Source: Pseudomonas viridiflava (lineage in GTDB: Bacteria; Pseudomonadota; Gammaproteobacteria; Pseudomonadales; Pseudomonadaceae). From it: a stretch of 64,000 nt of DNA. The translations under genes were made by a program, and so were the position numbers. The notes below the pieces were generated by a model that saw only the letters and a list, made by a program, of their open reading frames with translations, searched no databases and was not told where the DNA came from. Shown one piece after another: positions 1-8,776 of this stretch (its first letter is position 1; each line of letters opens with the position of its first letter). The stretch covers positions 1 through 64,000 of the forward strand of contig NZ_RBTP01000037.1 in NCBI RefSeq assembly GCF_003702045.1. Reading direction: 5' to 3'.

Positions 1-246
1 GGTCAGTTCAATGGTCATTTCCGGAACTTGTGGCGGAACTTCCGGTACTTGCGGCTCGGCATTTTGCATGTACCACCACACGGCACCGTGAATAAGTACC
101 GACGCTGCGATCAACACGAACACGTGCGATTTTTTCAGGCCGCCAGGTCGCGAAGTATTGGCCTTGAAGGGAATGCTCTGCCACACCGTCGGACTTTCCT
201 CCGGCGGTGGAGCAGGAACCGCTTTCATTATTACCGCATCATTCAT
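1..246 (-). CDS. tonB: TonB energy-transducing protein, N-terminal part (cut by window edge)
   Basis: The minus strand reads from an ATG at 246 and stays open to base 1 (82 codons). The product begins MNDAVIMKAVPAPPPEESP, then has a basic stretch (GGLKKSH), one hydrophobic segment (roughly residues 40-58, VFVLIAASVLIHGAVWW) and a Pro/Glu-rich start to the periplasmic part (PQVPEVPPQVPE). This is the layout of TonB, the inner-membrane anchored protein that couples ExbBD proton-motive energy to outer-membrane siderophore and vitamin receptors. The C-terminal receptor-binding domain lies outside the window, so membership in the wider TonB family is firmer than the exact paralogue. Confidence 0.75.
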   Translation of the reverse strand, partial: MNDAVIMKAVPAPPPEESPTVWQSIPFKANTSRPGGLKKSHVFVLIAASVLIHGAVWWYMQNAEPQVPEVPPQVPEMTIELT

Positions 247-353
247 TAACGCTCCCTCGGGTAGTTGAAGGGCAATAAAAGTCCGTTCAAACATTGGCGA
301 ATGTTCGAATGATGGAGACCTGTACATTCTGCTAAACACACGACACCGCGGAG

Positions 354-370
354 CCTGCGGGAGGCGCAGG
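354..370. other. Short perfect hairpin
   Basis: CCTGCG at 354-359 pairs with CGCAGG at 365-370 around a 5-nt loop. No T-run follows on either strand, so it is not a clear terminator. It lies about 110 bp upstream of the tonB start. Confidence 0.4.
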
Positions 371-666
371 TTCGATTGGGTAAGTCGCGACTTCACTCAG
401 GGCGATGGCATAGCAAATCCTTGCTTATTAGTTGTGTCCACGCCAAGCAAACTTGATGCTTGATAACAATCTGGCTTTGCAACCCGTGTGCCAAAACTGA
501 CGGGTGTGATGCCTACATGCCTCGTTCCAGAGCGGATGTCGCATTCCTGTACCTTTTTTTCGATTGAAGGTTGTTTCGGTTGGAATGGCCTTCAAATGAA
601 CAGTGTCTGTACCCATCTAGAGGGCGAAGTACACCCCTCTGAGTCGTCAGACGAATTGAAAAATAC

Positions 667-682
667 ATGACCAGTCGGTCAT
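667..682. promoter_or_regulatory. TetR-type operator-like palindrome
   Basis: ATGACC-AGTC-GGTCAT is a perfect 6-4-6 dyad close to sites bound by many TetR/AcrR regulators. No TetR gene and no clearly transcribed gene lies next to it in this window. The call rests on pattern only. Confidence 0.3.
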
Positions 683-1407
683 AAAATCACATGCACCAAG
701 ACTGTATGGTTCGATTCAAGTTGGTGCGTTAGTTTGTTATTTGTTCACGAAAAGATGCTCCGGTTGTTAAAGGATTGCAGGTCGATCTAAATATAAAGCT
801 CACCACTGGATCGTAGAGTGGCTAAGTGATGTTGGCTGAAATAAAGGGTCGAGCAATACGTGAGGTGGCGAGAATTTCCGTTATTAGTTGATGGATGGCA
901 CACAGCACTCCGCAGCCCTAACCGATAAGGCAGAACCAGGTTGTTCAGTTATTCAACCAAAGCTGACGCGTTGTGTTTTGGATCAGTCGGACGGGTACGT
1001 CGGTATGGTCAAACATGAAGCCATGACAGCGGACGAGCTCATTGCGAGCGTAGCCATTTGAAGCCGTGATAGGCGTTGCGGTGGTCTGGCATGAGCTGGA
1101 TGCGGCATGGATAGACTCCTTTCCTGGCAAGGCACACGACTTGTGGTCTGGCGTTGCACTGTTAGTGGACGACTCAGCGTCCGAAAACTGCACGTTGGTG
1201 CGTATGGGCACCCCCTTTGTGCAGCACATGCCACTGGTTCATGGCACGACTGTTCCACTTGGAAGATCTGTGCCAATTGTGTCTTTTTGTATCATGAAGA
1301 TTACAAAGGCCCGGAAACGCTCGGCTGAGCGGCGCTTGTCACTTGGATCGAACCCTCAGCGCTCAGGCGCGTCCACTTTCTTTGGCAAGACAAAAGAGGT
1401 GGCCGAC

Positions 1408-1662
1408 ATGACAACCGATTTCATCCTGACAAACGAAGTGCCCAAGGAAGATCCTGCCAGTCCGCAGCTAGGCCAGTACGACCGCGAAGCCGATCCGGTG
1501 CTGAATATGAATGCAAACAGGCCAGGAGCAGGGCCGGCGCACGGCGACGAGGTGCTGGAGCGCACTCAAGAGGACGAAGCTTACGAAGATGATGAGCCCG
1601 AAGTGTATTCGGATGATCCGGATATCGTGGCGGATGAGGGCGGGGGCGTCTCGCCGGGCTAA
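1408..1662 (+). CDS. Small acidic hypothetical protein
   Basis: 84 residues starting MTTDFILTNEVPKED. The ATG at 1408 is chosen because a purine-rich site (AAAGAGGT, 1393-1400) sits at good spacing; the frame is open further upstream but without a ribosome binding site. The C-terminal half is very rich in Asp and Glu (DEAYEDDEPEVYSDDPD) and ends in a Gly-rich tail. No membrane segment, signal peptide or known domain is visible, and no function is proposed. It is probably soluble and largely disordered. Confidence 0.65.
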   Translation: MTTDFILTNEVPKEDPASPQLGQYDREADPVLNMNANRPGAGPAHGDEVLERTQEDEAYEDDEPEVYSDDPDIVADEGGGVSPG

Positions 1663-1727
1663 TTGAAGCTGTGCAGCTCAAGCGCCCCTATGACGAGACG
1701 TTGAGCTGTTGGCGGTGAAGGCTGGAA

Positions 1728-2882
1728 TTACCAGAACGCAGCTGGCGCGCTGAGCGCCTTGCTGAACACCTCGATGGCGCGTTCGACATCGGCGTGCGTG
1801 GTATAGCGACCCAGGCTGACGCGCACGCTGGCCAGTGCTTTGTAGGTTTCAAGCCCCAAGGCAAGCAGGACGTGGGACGGTGCATTGCTTGCCGAGTTAC
1901 AGGCCGATGTTGAAGACAGCGCGAGGGCGTGCGACAGCTGCGCACTGGTGAATCCGCTGCGCGTGATGCACAGATTCAAAGTGTGCGGAATGCGATGGTC
2001 GGGGCAGCCGTTAAGTTGTACGTCGGGCAGGGCCAATAGCCCCTCACGCAGGTGACTGCTCAATTCTGCAATACGACGGTTTTCCGCATCGGCTTTGCCC
2101 ACCGCCAGCGCAAAGGCTTCGCCCATGCCGACAATCTGATGCGTCGCCAGCGTACCGGAGCGGAACCCGCCCTCATGGCCACCGCCGTGGATCTGCGCCT
2201 GCAACAACGAATGCGCACGCGGGCCTACATACAGCGCACCGATACCTTTCGGACCGTACGCCTTGTGAGCCGAGAACGACATCAGATCGACTGCCAGGCT
2301 CGCCAGATCCACGTTGACCTTGCCGACTGCCTGCGCCGCGTCTACGTGAAACAGTGCCCCATGTTCACGCACCAGCGTGCCGATGCTCGCGATATCCGTC
2401 AGCGTGCCCAGCTCGTTGTTCACCAGCATCAACGACACCAGCAGCGTGTCCTCACGCAACGCCGCCTGCACGGCCTGCGGCTGGATCAGGCCATTGGCGT
2501 CAGGTTGCAGCCAAGTCACAGGAAAGCCTTGGCGCTCCAGGGTTTTCACCGTATCGATCACGGCCTTGTGTTCAATGGCGCTGGTAATGATGTGCCGGCG
2601 CTGCGCCGTGCTGTCGTGCGCAATGCCTTTGATCGCCAGATTGTTGGATTCGGTCGCGCCTGACGTCCAGATCACGGTATCGGCAGGCGCGCCTACGGCG
2701 TCCGCCACCTGACGCCGCGCCTGCTCGACGGCCTGCCGCGCCACCTGACCATAACCATGCCCGCTGGACGCCGGATTACCGAAATGCCCTTCGCGCCCCA
2801 TACAGGCAACCATCGCTTCAATGACCTGCTCATCGACAGGCGTGGTGGCGGCGTAATCCAGATAAAGGGCAGTCGTGGTCAT
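1728..2882 (-). CDS. Cysteine desulfurase, NifS/IscS family (class V PLP enzyme)
   Basis: 384 residues from the ATG at 2882. It shows LYLDYAATTP at the N-terminus, the substrate/PLP region SGATESNNLAIKG (about 74-86), the PLP-lysine motif SFSAHKAYGPKG (Lys about 207), the RSGT motif (about 241-244) and an active-site loop Cys in SSTSACNSAS (about 328). Known chemistry: L-cysteine to L-alanine with a protein-bound persulfide. It is not in an isc or suf operon, so housekeeping Fe-S assembly is less likely than a role in cysteine breakdown or sulfur transfer. It is divergent from an Lrp/AsnC regulator 320 bp away, which is a plausible controller. Confidence 0.88.
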   Translation of the reverse strand: MTTTALYLDYAATTPVDEQVIEAMVACMGREGHFGNPASSGHGYGQVARQAVEQARRQVADAVGAPADTVIWTSGATESNNLAIKGIAHDSTAQRRHIITSAIEHKAVIDTVKTLERQGFPVTWLQPDANGLIQPQAVQAALREDTLLVSLMLVNNELGTLTDIASIGTLVREHGALFHVDAAQAVGKVNVDLASLAVDLMSFSAHKAYGPKGIGALYVGPRAHSLLQAQIHGGGHEGGFRSGTLATHQIVGMGEAFALAVGKADAENRRIAELSSHLREGLLALPDVQLNGCPDHRIPHTLNLCITRSGFTSAQLSHALALSSTSACNSASNAPSHVLLALGLETYKALASVRVSLGRYTTHADVERAIEVFSKALSAPAAFW

Positions 2883-3097
2883 GGGCAATTCGCTTGGTTA
2901 TCGGGTCAAGGTTGATGATTGAAAGATTACCGACGCCGACGCGAAAAATTTTTGATATTTGTACGGACTGACTGGCTGTAGGTGAAAAATAATTCGGCTT
3001 TAAGCTATTTTTGGTGATTAAAATTTTACAAGTCGATTGGCGGAGGTTAGTTTTATGCCAATTAGCGCGTAAATACCGGTCGTACTGCGGCGCACAT

Positions 3098-3166
3098 GTG
3101 ACGCGGAGCGTCACGGATGCATGCCCACGTTCTGCGTGGTAACGCCGCCCAGGATGCTCCGCGTCC
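3098..3166. repeat. Interspersed palindromic repeat, copy 1 ('ACGCGGAGCGT' family)
   Basis: Begins with the palindrome GTGACGCGGAGCGTCAC (3098-3114), continues with CCACG-TTCTG-CGTGG (3125-3139) and ends with GATGCTCCGCGTCC, an inverted version of the first arm. The block CCACG..CTG.GTGGTAA.GCC recurs at 52486-52571. It lies in the intergenic region between the cysteine desulfurase and the Lrp-type gene. The family resembles intergenic REP-like repeats known from P. syringae genomes. Confidence 0.6.
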
Positions 3167-3201
3167 GATACAGAGCCCGCCCCCGAACCACAGGACCCCA
3201 C

Positions 3202-3672
3202 ATGGACAAGTTCGACCGAGCCATCCTCGACAGCCTGCAAACTGACTGCACGCGCTCTGTCGCGGACATCGCCGAACGCATCGGCCTGGGCAGCACTGCC
3301 TGCTGGCGACGCATTCAGAAACTTGAAGAGACCGGCATCATCGACCGCCGTGTCGCCTTGCTCAATCCGCAGCGCCTCAACGTTTCCGTCAGCGTCTTCG
3401 CCGCCATCCGCACCAACCAGCACAACGCCGCCTGGCTTGAACAATTCCACACTGCCGTGGGCGATCTGCCCGAAGTGGTCGAGTGCTATCGCATGGCGGG
3501 CGACACCGACTACCTGCTGCGCATTGTCGTTGCCGACATTGCGGGGTACGACGCGGTGTACAAGCAACTGATCAGTATCCCCGGCATCACCGACGTCAGC
3601 TCCAGCTTCGCAATGGAGCAGATCAAATTCACCACAGGGCTGCCCCTGCGGTACGCGTCATTTGGTGGGTGA
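3202..3672 (+). CDS. Lrp/AsnC family transcriptional regulator
   Basis: 156 residues from the ATG at 3202 (MDKFDRAILDSLQTD). The N-terminal AsnC-type helix-turn-helix spans about residues 1-60 (SVADIAERIGLGSTACWRRIQKLEETGII), followed by a RAM/AsnC ligand-binding domain (VFAAIRTNQH ... EVVECYRMAGDTDYLLRIV). Length is typical of the family. An upstream in-frame ATG at 3121 would place start codon and repeat DNA inside the gene, so 3202 is preferred. Divergent orientation to the cysteine desulfurase suggests control of that gene in response to an amino acid, perhaps cysteine, as in DecR/CuyR-like regulators; this is inference. Confidence 0.85.
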   Translation: MDKFDRAILDSLQTDCTRSVADIAERIGLGSTACWRRIQKLEETGIIDRRVALLNPQRLNVSVSVFAAIRTNQHNAAWLEQFHTAVGDLPEVVECYRMAGDTDYLLRIVVADIAGYDAVYKQLISIPGITDVSSSFAMEQIKFTTGLPLRYASFGG

Positions 3673-3935
3673 GGCTGACCCGTTTTCGCACGCATCTCTG
3701 TCATGGCGGATAAATGCAAACGAACCAATGGGGTCGGGTTCCGTCACATCAGGAGTCGATGTTGGCCGAGTGCAGCGTCGCAGCTTCAGAAATCCGACGC
3801 GACGCGCCTGCCTTTCGTACATCACAGCATCCAGAACCTCGCTCGACGAGTCGGCGTTTTCGGCGTCGAGGCGTCAGGAGCCAGGGATGCACGCCTGCTG
3901 CCCTGTTCATGATCATTATTTAGAAGAGAACTCCT
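3673..3935. other. Intergenic, nothing recognised
   Basis: About 260 bp between the Lrp-type gene and the HAD phosphatase. No gene, repeat or clear terminator seen. Confidence 0.4.
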
Positions 3936-4610
3936 ATGCGCCCGCAGACCTCATTCATATTCGACCTGGACGGGACGCTGACAGACAGCGTTTATCAAAA
4001 CGTGGCGGCCTGGAAGGAAGCGCTCGACTCGGAAGACATCCCGCTCGCCATGTGGCGCATCCACCGCAAGATCGGCATGAGCGGCGGCCTGATGCTGAAA
4101 TCCCTGTCCCGTGAAACCGGCCTGGACATCAGCAAGGAACAGGCCGAGCGCCTCAGCGAAAAGCATGCCCGTGCCTACGAGCGGCTTCAGGGCCAAATCA
4201 TCGCGCTGCCCGGTGCCGTCAAGCTTCTCGAAACCCTCACCCAAGAGGGCCTGCAATGGTGCATAGCCACCAGCGGCGGCGTCGATACGGCCACGATCAA
4301 CCTCAAGGCGCTTGGACTAGAAGCCGACAAAATCAACATCATCACCCGCGACGACGTCCACTACGGCAAGCCTGACCCGGACCTGTTCCTGGCCGCCGCG
4401 AAACACATGAAGGTGCCCATCGACGAGTGTCTGGTAATCGGCGACGCCATCTGGGACATGCTCGCCGCCCGACGCTGCAAGGCAACAGGCATCGGCCTGC
4501 TCTCCGGCGGCTACGACATTGGTGAGCTGGAACGGGCAGGAGCGTTGAGGGTGTACGAGGACGCTCAGGATCTGCTTGAGCATCTGGACGAGATTGCTTC
4601 GAGGCCGTGA
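3936..4610 (+). CDS. HAD-superfamily phosphatase (phosphoglycolate phosphatase-like)
   Basis: 224 residues. HAD motif I is FIFDLDGTLTDS (nucleophile Asp10, acid/base Asp12), motif II is the Ser/Thr in CIATSGG (about 109-115), motif III the Lys in YGKPDPDLF, and motif IV GDAIWDMLAARRCKATGIGLLSGG. A helical cap (about residues 18-90) places it in subfamily I, like Gph, beta-phosphoglucomutase and small sugar-phosphate phosphatases. The cytosolic enzyme probably hydrolyses a small phosphate ester; the substrate cannot be told from sequence. Ribosome binding site is AGAAGAGA just upstream. The next gene follows after 110 bp. Confidence 0.85.
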   Translation: MRPQTSFIFDLDGTLTDSVYQNVAAWKEALDSEDIPLAMWRIHRKIGMSGGLMLKSLSRETGLDISKEQAERLSEKHARAYERLQGQIIALPGAVKLLETLTQEGLQWCIATSGGVDTATINLKALGLEADKINIITRDDVHYGKPDPDLFLAAAKHMKVPIDECLVIGDAIWDMLAARRCKATGIGLLSGGYDIGELERAGALRVYEDAQDLLEHLDEIASRP

Positions 4611-4720
4611 TGGCGGCGCATACAGGCACCCGCTCGTCGCTTACCTCTTGGTCGATACCGGGAACGACCCGCTGCGCTTGTGCGTCAGACCTGTATCGAC
4701 TCACTTAAAGGAGCATCGCA

Positions 4721-5014
4721 ATGGACAAGACCATCACCGTGGACCAACTGGCGACCACCGACCTTGATTCAATCAACGAAATCTGGCTCGGCGGTACTCA
4801 TACCCAGTTATGCCTGTGGCGCGGCCAACAGGTCGTCACCCACGACATGCTCAGCGAAGGCACCCACGATCAAAATGCCCGCCGCCTGTGCTTGCAGTTG
4901 GTGAACCCGGACGACAAGGCTGCCGTGGCCAGCGTCGAGGTAATCGTGCGTGAGCGGCTGGAGGGGAGAGAGGGTGAGTTTTATCCGGCTGAGGATGTGG
5001 ATACTTATCAGTAG
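4721..5014 (+). CDS. Small hypothetical protein
   Basis: 97 residues (MDKTITVDQLATTD...). The start is supported by AAAGGAG (about 4707-4713). No signal peptide or membrane segment is visible. The sequence has mixed alpha/beta character with one Cys near the middle (TQLCLWRG) and one near CLQLVN. Not recognised; it may be co-transcribed with the upstream HAD gene. Confidence 0.6.
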   Translation: MDKTITVDQLATTDLDSINEIWLGGTHTQLCLWRGQQVVTHDMLSEGTHDQNARRLCLQLVNPDDKAAVASVEVIVRERLEGREGEFYPAEDVDTYQ

Positions 5015-5185
5015 TTGCCCTGATACAAGCTCATGTCAAAGCTTGCCGACAACCTCACAGTTCACTGTGGCAGGCGCCGGCGGCCTGGCAAATCGAAATG
5101 TCGACAGGCTGCCTCACACAGAACGCATCCATCAGCAACTTGCATGTTGTGATGAGGGTTGGCTTGATCAAAAAATACACAGCAA

Positions 5186-6079
5186 TCAGCTTTTCAGTGA
5201 ATTCTGCAGGTCTTGATACCAAAGGCCTGTGTCGTAAGCGATGGTGACTATCGACCAGTCCGCGTACTCGGCAACATGAGCCAAACGTCTTGCCACTGCC
5301 AGGCATGCGGCTGCGGTATTACCCACGAAGGTGCCATTCTGCAGGTAGAACCAACGCTGAGCCTCTAACATCTCGGTTAACTCCACATGATTACGGTTGT
5401 GTACTAAAGACCAGTCAATGAAAGGCGGCGGGACGCCAACTGCCATGCCCTCAAAACGGTGCTCCGAGAAGATCCCCCCTTTGGAATCACATCCTGAGGG
5501 TTCGACCATTATCGTCGAAACGTCGAATCCTTGATCCATCAAGCCGAGCGTGATGCCGGTAAAACTGGCTCCGGTTCCGGCGCAGCCGATGAAAAGCAGT
5601 TTCTTGCCTGCACGGCTTTCGCGTAACTGATGTGCGAGTTCTGGTGCCGTCTGATAACGATGGGCGTCAATACCTGCATGATTTCCGAACTGGTCAGTAT
5701 AGAAATATGATTTTCCCAGAGCCGCCTGATGCTCCAGATGAAAGCTCACGACCTCTTTGGGTGAAGAGCCCGCAGCCAGCATGCTCTTGCCGATCAACTT
5801 TGCGCCGAAACACTCCAGTAGGTTTCGCTTGGTCTCGCTGAAACTCAAGCCCACGGCCAGTTCTATTGGAATGCCATGCTTATGGCAGGCTGCGATAAGC
5901 CCGAAGCCAAAATTCCCGCCCGTCTTTTCAATGACGGTCGTCACGCCAGGTAAAATTTCTCCGCGACGCAATGCCATCCGAATAATGAAGTCGGCTGCCC
6001 GGAACTTGTGACTGCCGCCAGGATTATTCATCTCCATCTTGGTAAAAATACGATCACCGCTTTTGACCAGCCCGCTCAT
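5186..6079 (-). CDS. Cysteine-synthase-like PLP enzyme (tryptophan synthase beta superfamily)
   Basis: 297 residues from the ATG at 6079, which overlaps the stop of the upstream MFS gene by 4 bp (ATGA). The PLP lysine is Lys25 in NNPGGSHKFRAAD. The substrate loop, normally TSGNTG in CysK/CysM, is TGGNFG (53-58). The phosphate-binding glycine loop is GCAGTGASFTG. Known family chemistry is beta-replacement on O-acetyl- or O-phospho-serine. With a serine acetyltransferase homologue in the same operon, the likely substrate is O-acetylserine and the product cysteine or another beta-substituted alanine. The altered substrate loop argues against a plain cysteine synthase. Last gene of the operon. 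Confidence 0.82.
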   Translation of the reverse strand: MSGLVKSGDRIFTKMEMNNPGGSHKFRAADFIIRMALRRGEILPGVTTVIEKTGGNFGFGLIAACHKHGIPIELAVGLSFSETKRNLLECFGAKLIGKSMLAAGSSPKEVVSFHLEHQAALGKSYFYTDQFGNHAGIDAHRYQTAPELAHQLRESRAGKKLLFIGCAGTGASFTGITLGLMDQGFDVSTIMVEPSGCDSKGGIFSEHRFEGMAVGVPPPFIDWSLVHNRNHVELTEMLEAQRWFYLQNGTFVGNTAAACLAVARRLAHVAEYADWSIVTIAYDTGLWYQDLQNSLKS

Positions 6080-7281
6080 GGGCCCGACTCCTTGGGACGC
6101 GAACCCTTTGCAGCGATGCTGTTCAGCGAAGCGCAGGTGACGACCAACAATCCCAAGGAAAGCACCATGCAAATAAAATTGGTGCCGTCCCAGCCGACGT
6201 AGACAAGCAGTAGTGAGGGAGAAAAAGCCCCCAGCGTTGCGCAGGTGGCGATAGCCAAATCGTTCTTTCCTTGAACCAGAAAAGCGTGCGGGTTGTTTGC
6301 CAGAGATTCTGTAAGCAGCGCACCTCCTCCGACATAGGTCAGGTTCCAGCCCAGCCCTAGAATGATCAATGAGAGAGTCATCGCTGTGTAGGTGCCTGAA
6401 CCAATATTGATCGCCGCACAGAGGGTGAGCATTACCAGCCCGGAGCAGATTGTAAGTTTGATGCCAAGCTTCTGAATGATCGCGCCAGTTATGAATGAGG
6501 GGGCGAACATGGCGATCACATGCCACTGGATGGCTAGCCTGACGTCCGAGAATTCGTGGTGCATATGCTTCATGTGCATAGATGCCTGAATCATCAGCAC
6601 ATTCATGATCCCGTATCCTAAAGCTGCCACGGTCATGGCAATCACTATTACGCGGCCTAAGGGCTTATTCTTTTCTTCAGCTTCAGACCTATGACTTATG
6701 TAAGGCGTTGAAGGGTCGCTGGGCAGGCAGAGCGTTATTACAGCCGAGATGAGCGCGAGGCCTATGAAAGCCGCGTAACACAGTGAGAAGGCTTGAAAGC
6801 CGTTCAGATCCCTTAGTCGCTCAGTCAGCGCTGGTCCCGCTACCGCCGCGATTACGCCTCCCGCTACGACCAAGGACAGCGCTCTGGGTTTGAGCTTCTG
6901 ATCAAGGTTGTCAGTTGCCGCGAACCGGTTGAAATTGGCAAACGCTATGTAAACACCTAGCGAGGAATGACTGATGATCAACAAGAAAAAACTGTTTTCC
7001 TGAACTCCCCAATAGCCAACCACCCCGGACAGCGCCAACGGGATCGTACCCAGCAGAAAACATCTTTTTCTGCCCAAGCGGCTCATCAGCCACGAAGCAG
7101 GGTACGTCGCCATCAATAAGAACAGAAACTGAAAACCGTAGGGAACCGTTGAAAGAGTGATTGCTGGCGCGAGGATCGAACCGACAATTGCGGCCATAGT
7201 CACTGACATCACGGCAGTCGTGAGGTTAATGGACTGGGCGGCAAAGTATAGATAGGTCCTGCGTGGTAATCCGGAAGTCAT
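6076..7281 (-). CDS. MFS transporter
   Basis: 401 residues with about 12 hydrophobic segments (for example TTAVMSVTMAAIVGSILAPA near the N-terminus and FICMVLSLGLLVVTCASL near the C-terminus) and a conserved loop 2-3 motif SRLGRKRCFLLG. It is a major facilitator permease of the inner membrane. The start overlaps the stop of the AlaX-like gene by 4 bp, and its own stop overlaps the next start by 4 bp. Position between an editing enzyme and a PLP synthase suggests export of the product, though uptake cannot be excluded. Not assignable to a named subfamily. Confidence 0.85.
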   Translation of the reverse strand: MTSGLPRRTYLYFAAQSINLTTAVMSVTMAAIVGSILAPAITLSTVPYGFQFLFLLMATYPASWLMSRLGRKRCFLLGTIPLALSGVVGYWGVQENSFFLLIISHSSLGVYIAFANFNRFAATDNLDQKLKPRALSLVVAGGVIAAVAGPALTERLRDLNGFQAFSLCYAAFIGLALISAVITLCLPSDPSTPYISHRSEAEEKNKPLGRVIVIAMTVAALGYGIMNVLMIQASMHMKHMHHEFSDVRLAIQWHVIAMFAPSFITGAIIQKLGIKLTICSGLVMLTLCAAINIGSGTYTAMTLSLIILGLGWNLTYVGGGALLTESLANNPHAFLVQGKNDLAIATCATLGAFSPSLLLVYVGWDGTNFICMVLSLGLLVVTCASLNSIAAKGSRPKESGP

Positions 7282-8072
7282 AAGTCGCGCTCATGGTAGT
7301 GCGATGTATCGATTACAGCATCGGGAAACTCACAGATCAGGCGCTCTTTTCCTTTGCCCAACCGCTTACGGCGGATCTTTAAATTCCCGATCCTTTGCGG
7401 CCTGTCCAGATGGGTCCCGCCGCACGGGATCTGAATACCTTCGTAACTCCACATGCGTGCGTCTTCGAACCCTTGGACGGCGTTATGTCCGATCGCCTGA
7501 TTTAGGCTTATTAGATAGTTTGCCTGCGATTCGATTGTATGGATTTCGTCGGCACTGAAAGGGTCTTCAACCAAAAAATCAAAGCGGGCAGAGTCTTCCT
7601 TGATATGGCAACCGGTGGTCCATTGTTTTAGCTCTTCACGCACGCCCGTTGCTGCCGCATAGAGGAAGTGACTGGCGCTATGTGCCAGTGTCAGACGCTC
7701 TCTGCGCAAGGCATCTATCCTGATTCGGACGCGCATGCCTTCAGCAAGGATGTCCAGTAAATGCAAGTCGGCCGGGTGGATAACATGAAGAATAATCCCG
7801 CCCAGTTTGCCGCCTTTGAAACCCTGCAAGTGGATAGGCGTGCCGTAGAGTTTTTTTGCACCTACAAATCGCAGGGTTCCCGCAGGACATTCTATCGTGC
7901 CGGAGTCCGCCTCCTGACCTCCACCCTCCGGATACGCGACGGTAGCGTCGAGTTCTACCGCTCCAGAGTGAATACGAACGATATTGACGATTGATGACAT
8001 AAGGTATTGATCGTTGTAATACAATTTTTGTGTGCTGCGCAGCATTTCAAAGTTGTCTTCCATACCGCTCAC
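7278..8072 (-). CDS. AlaX-type alanyl-tRNA editing protein (ThrRS/AlaRS SAD domain)
   Basis: 264 residues. The GTG at 8072 overlaps the upstream stop (GTGA); an ATG at 8063 is an alternative. Features: a glycine-rich PEGGGQEADSGTI segment as in AlaRS editing domains, the zinc/active-site motif HSASH (in TLAHSASHFLYAA), and the second motif CGGTHLDRPQRIG with Cys and His ligands. There is no aminoacylation domain, so it is a free-standing editing factor. Known AlaX proteins hydrolyse Ser- or Gly-tRNA(Ala). In this operon, between amino-acid biosynthesis and transport genes, it may deacylate tRNA charged with the unusual amino acid; that is inference. Confidence 0.85.
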   Translation of the reverse strand: MSGMEDNFEMLRSTQKLYYNDQYLMSSIVNIVRIHSGAVELDATVAYPEGGGQEADSGTIECPAGTLRFVGAKKLYGTPIHLQGFKGGKLGGIILHVIHPADLHLLDILAEGMRVRIRIDALRRERLTLAHSASHFLYAAATGVREELKQWTTGCHIKEDSARFDFLVEDPFSADEIHTIESQANYLISLNQAIGHNAVQGFEDARMWSYEGIQIPCGGTHLDRPQRIGNLKIRRKRLGKGKERLICEFPDAVIDTSHYHERDL

Positions 8073-8776
8073 TCTGGTAGTTGTACTTGTAGCGATGTCT
8101 TCACCTGAACTCGAGCGCCAGATGGAACATCTCTGGTAATAACGCAGCCTGGGCCAATGAACGCCCCATCACCCACGCTCACGTTGCCGAGTACATTGGC
8201 GAAAGCACCTATTTGTAAGTGGTTGCCGATTTTGGGATGGCGAGGTACTGCGCCGTTGCTGCTGATACCGCGAGCGCCCAGGATGACCCCTCCGAGGATG
8301 TAACAGTCATTACCGATGACAGTCGTTTCACCGATCACCGTGCCTACGCCGTGATCAATCACGAATCTGGAACCTATGCGGCTACGAAAATCGATTTCTG
8401 CGCCTGACAGCATCTTTCCGCGTCGGGAGATACTTGCGGCGAGCGACTGTGCCGCAGAGTGACAGGCATTGGGTCGGTGGTTCATATGTACCCAATGTGC
8501 AACTCGATAATGCAGAACGGCTGCATATGAGGTGTAATTTTTTGCAATATATAAAGGGTCGCCTCCCGCAGCTGGATCTTTTTGTGAGAATACTAGTAGG
8601 TCTTCGTAGGACTTTTCGGCAATGTAGTTAACAGAGTCGGTTTGTTGCAGCTCTTTAAGTTCTTCGACCGAGCAGCATTCCAGCAAGGCTGAAGTGACCA
8701 GGTTTTTAACGTAAAGCAAGGCTTCCTGGTCGTAATGGCGGAGGGTTCTATGAACCAGCGTGGACAGTGTTTCCAT
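8069..8776 (-). CDS. Serine O-acetyltransferase homologue (CysE/SAT, left-handed beta-helix)
   Basis: 235 residues from the ATG at 8776, preceded by AAGG at good spacing; a GTG at 8893 would give 274. Helical N-terminal part, then hexapeptide repeats. CysE landmarks are kept: AEIDFRSRIG (Asp), VIDHGVGTVIGET (catalytic-type His), VPRHPKIG (second His), VLGNVSVGDGAFIGPGCVI. Expected reaction is L-serine plus acetyl-CoA to O-acetyl-L-serine in the cytosol. The usual C-terminal tail that binds cysteine synthase or carries feedback inhibition is replaced by SLQVQLPE. First gene of a four-gene operon with 4-bp overlaps, divergent from the MocR-type regulator. Confidence 0.82.
   Translation of the reverse strand: METLSTLVHRTLRHYDQEALLYVKNLVTSALLECCSVEELKELQQTDSVNYIAEKSYEDLLVFSQKDPAAGGDPLYIAKNYTSYAAVLHYRVAHWVHMNHRPNACHSAAQSLAASISRRGKMLSGAEIDFRSRIGSRFVIDHGVGTVIGETTVIGNDCYILGGVILGARGISSNGAVPRHPKIGNHLQIGAFANVLGNVSVGDGAFIGPGCVITRDVPSGARVQVKTSLQVQLPE

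Larger units (their letters stand above)
247..1407. other. Gene-poor stretch, no supportable gene
   Basis: About 1.16 kb between tonB and the small acidic gene. Short ORFs exist on both strands but none has a convincing start, ribosome binding site or recognisable product. It holds a hairpin at 354-370 and a TetR-type palindrome at 667-682. A possible decayed C-terminal peptide is readable on the plus strand around 973-1060 (VLDQSDGYVGMVKHE, then a stop). Confidence 0.5.

Noticed and set aside
28..249. Plus-strand ORF of 73 codons at the left edge
   Set aside because: The minus strand encodes the TonB N-terminus; this frame is its shadow.
945..1276. Two overlapping minus-strand ORFs in the gene-poor region
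   Set aside because: No ribosome sites, Ser/Thr/Arg-rich random composition, mutually overlapping.
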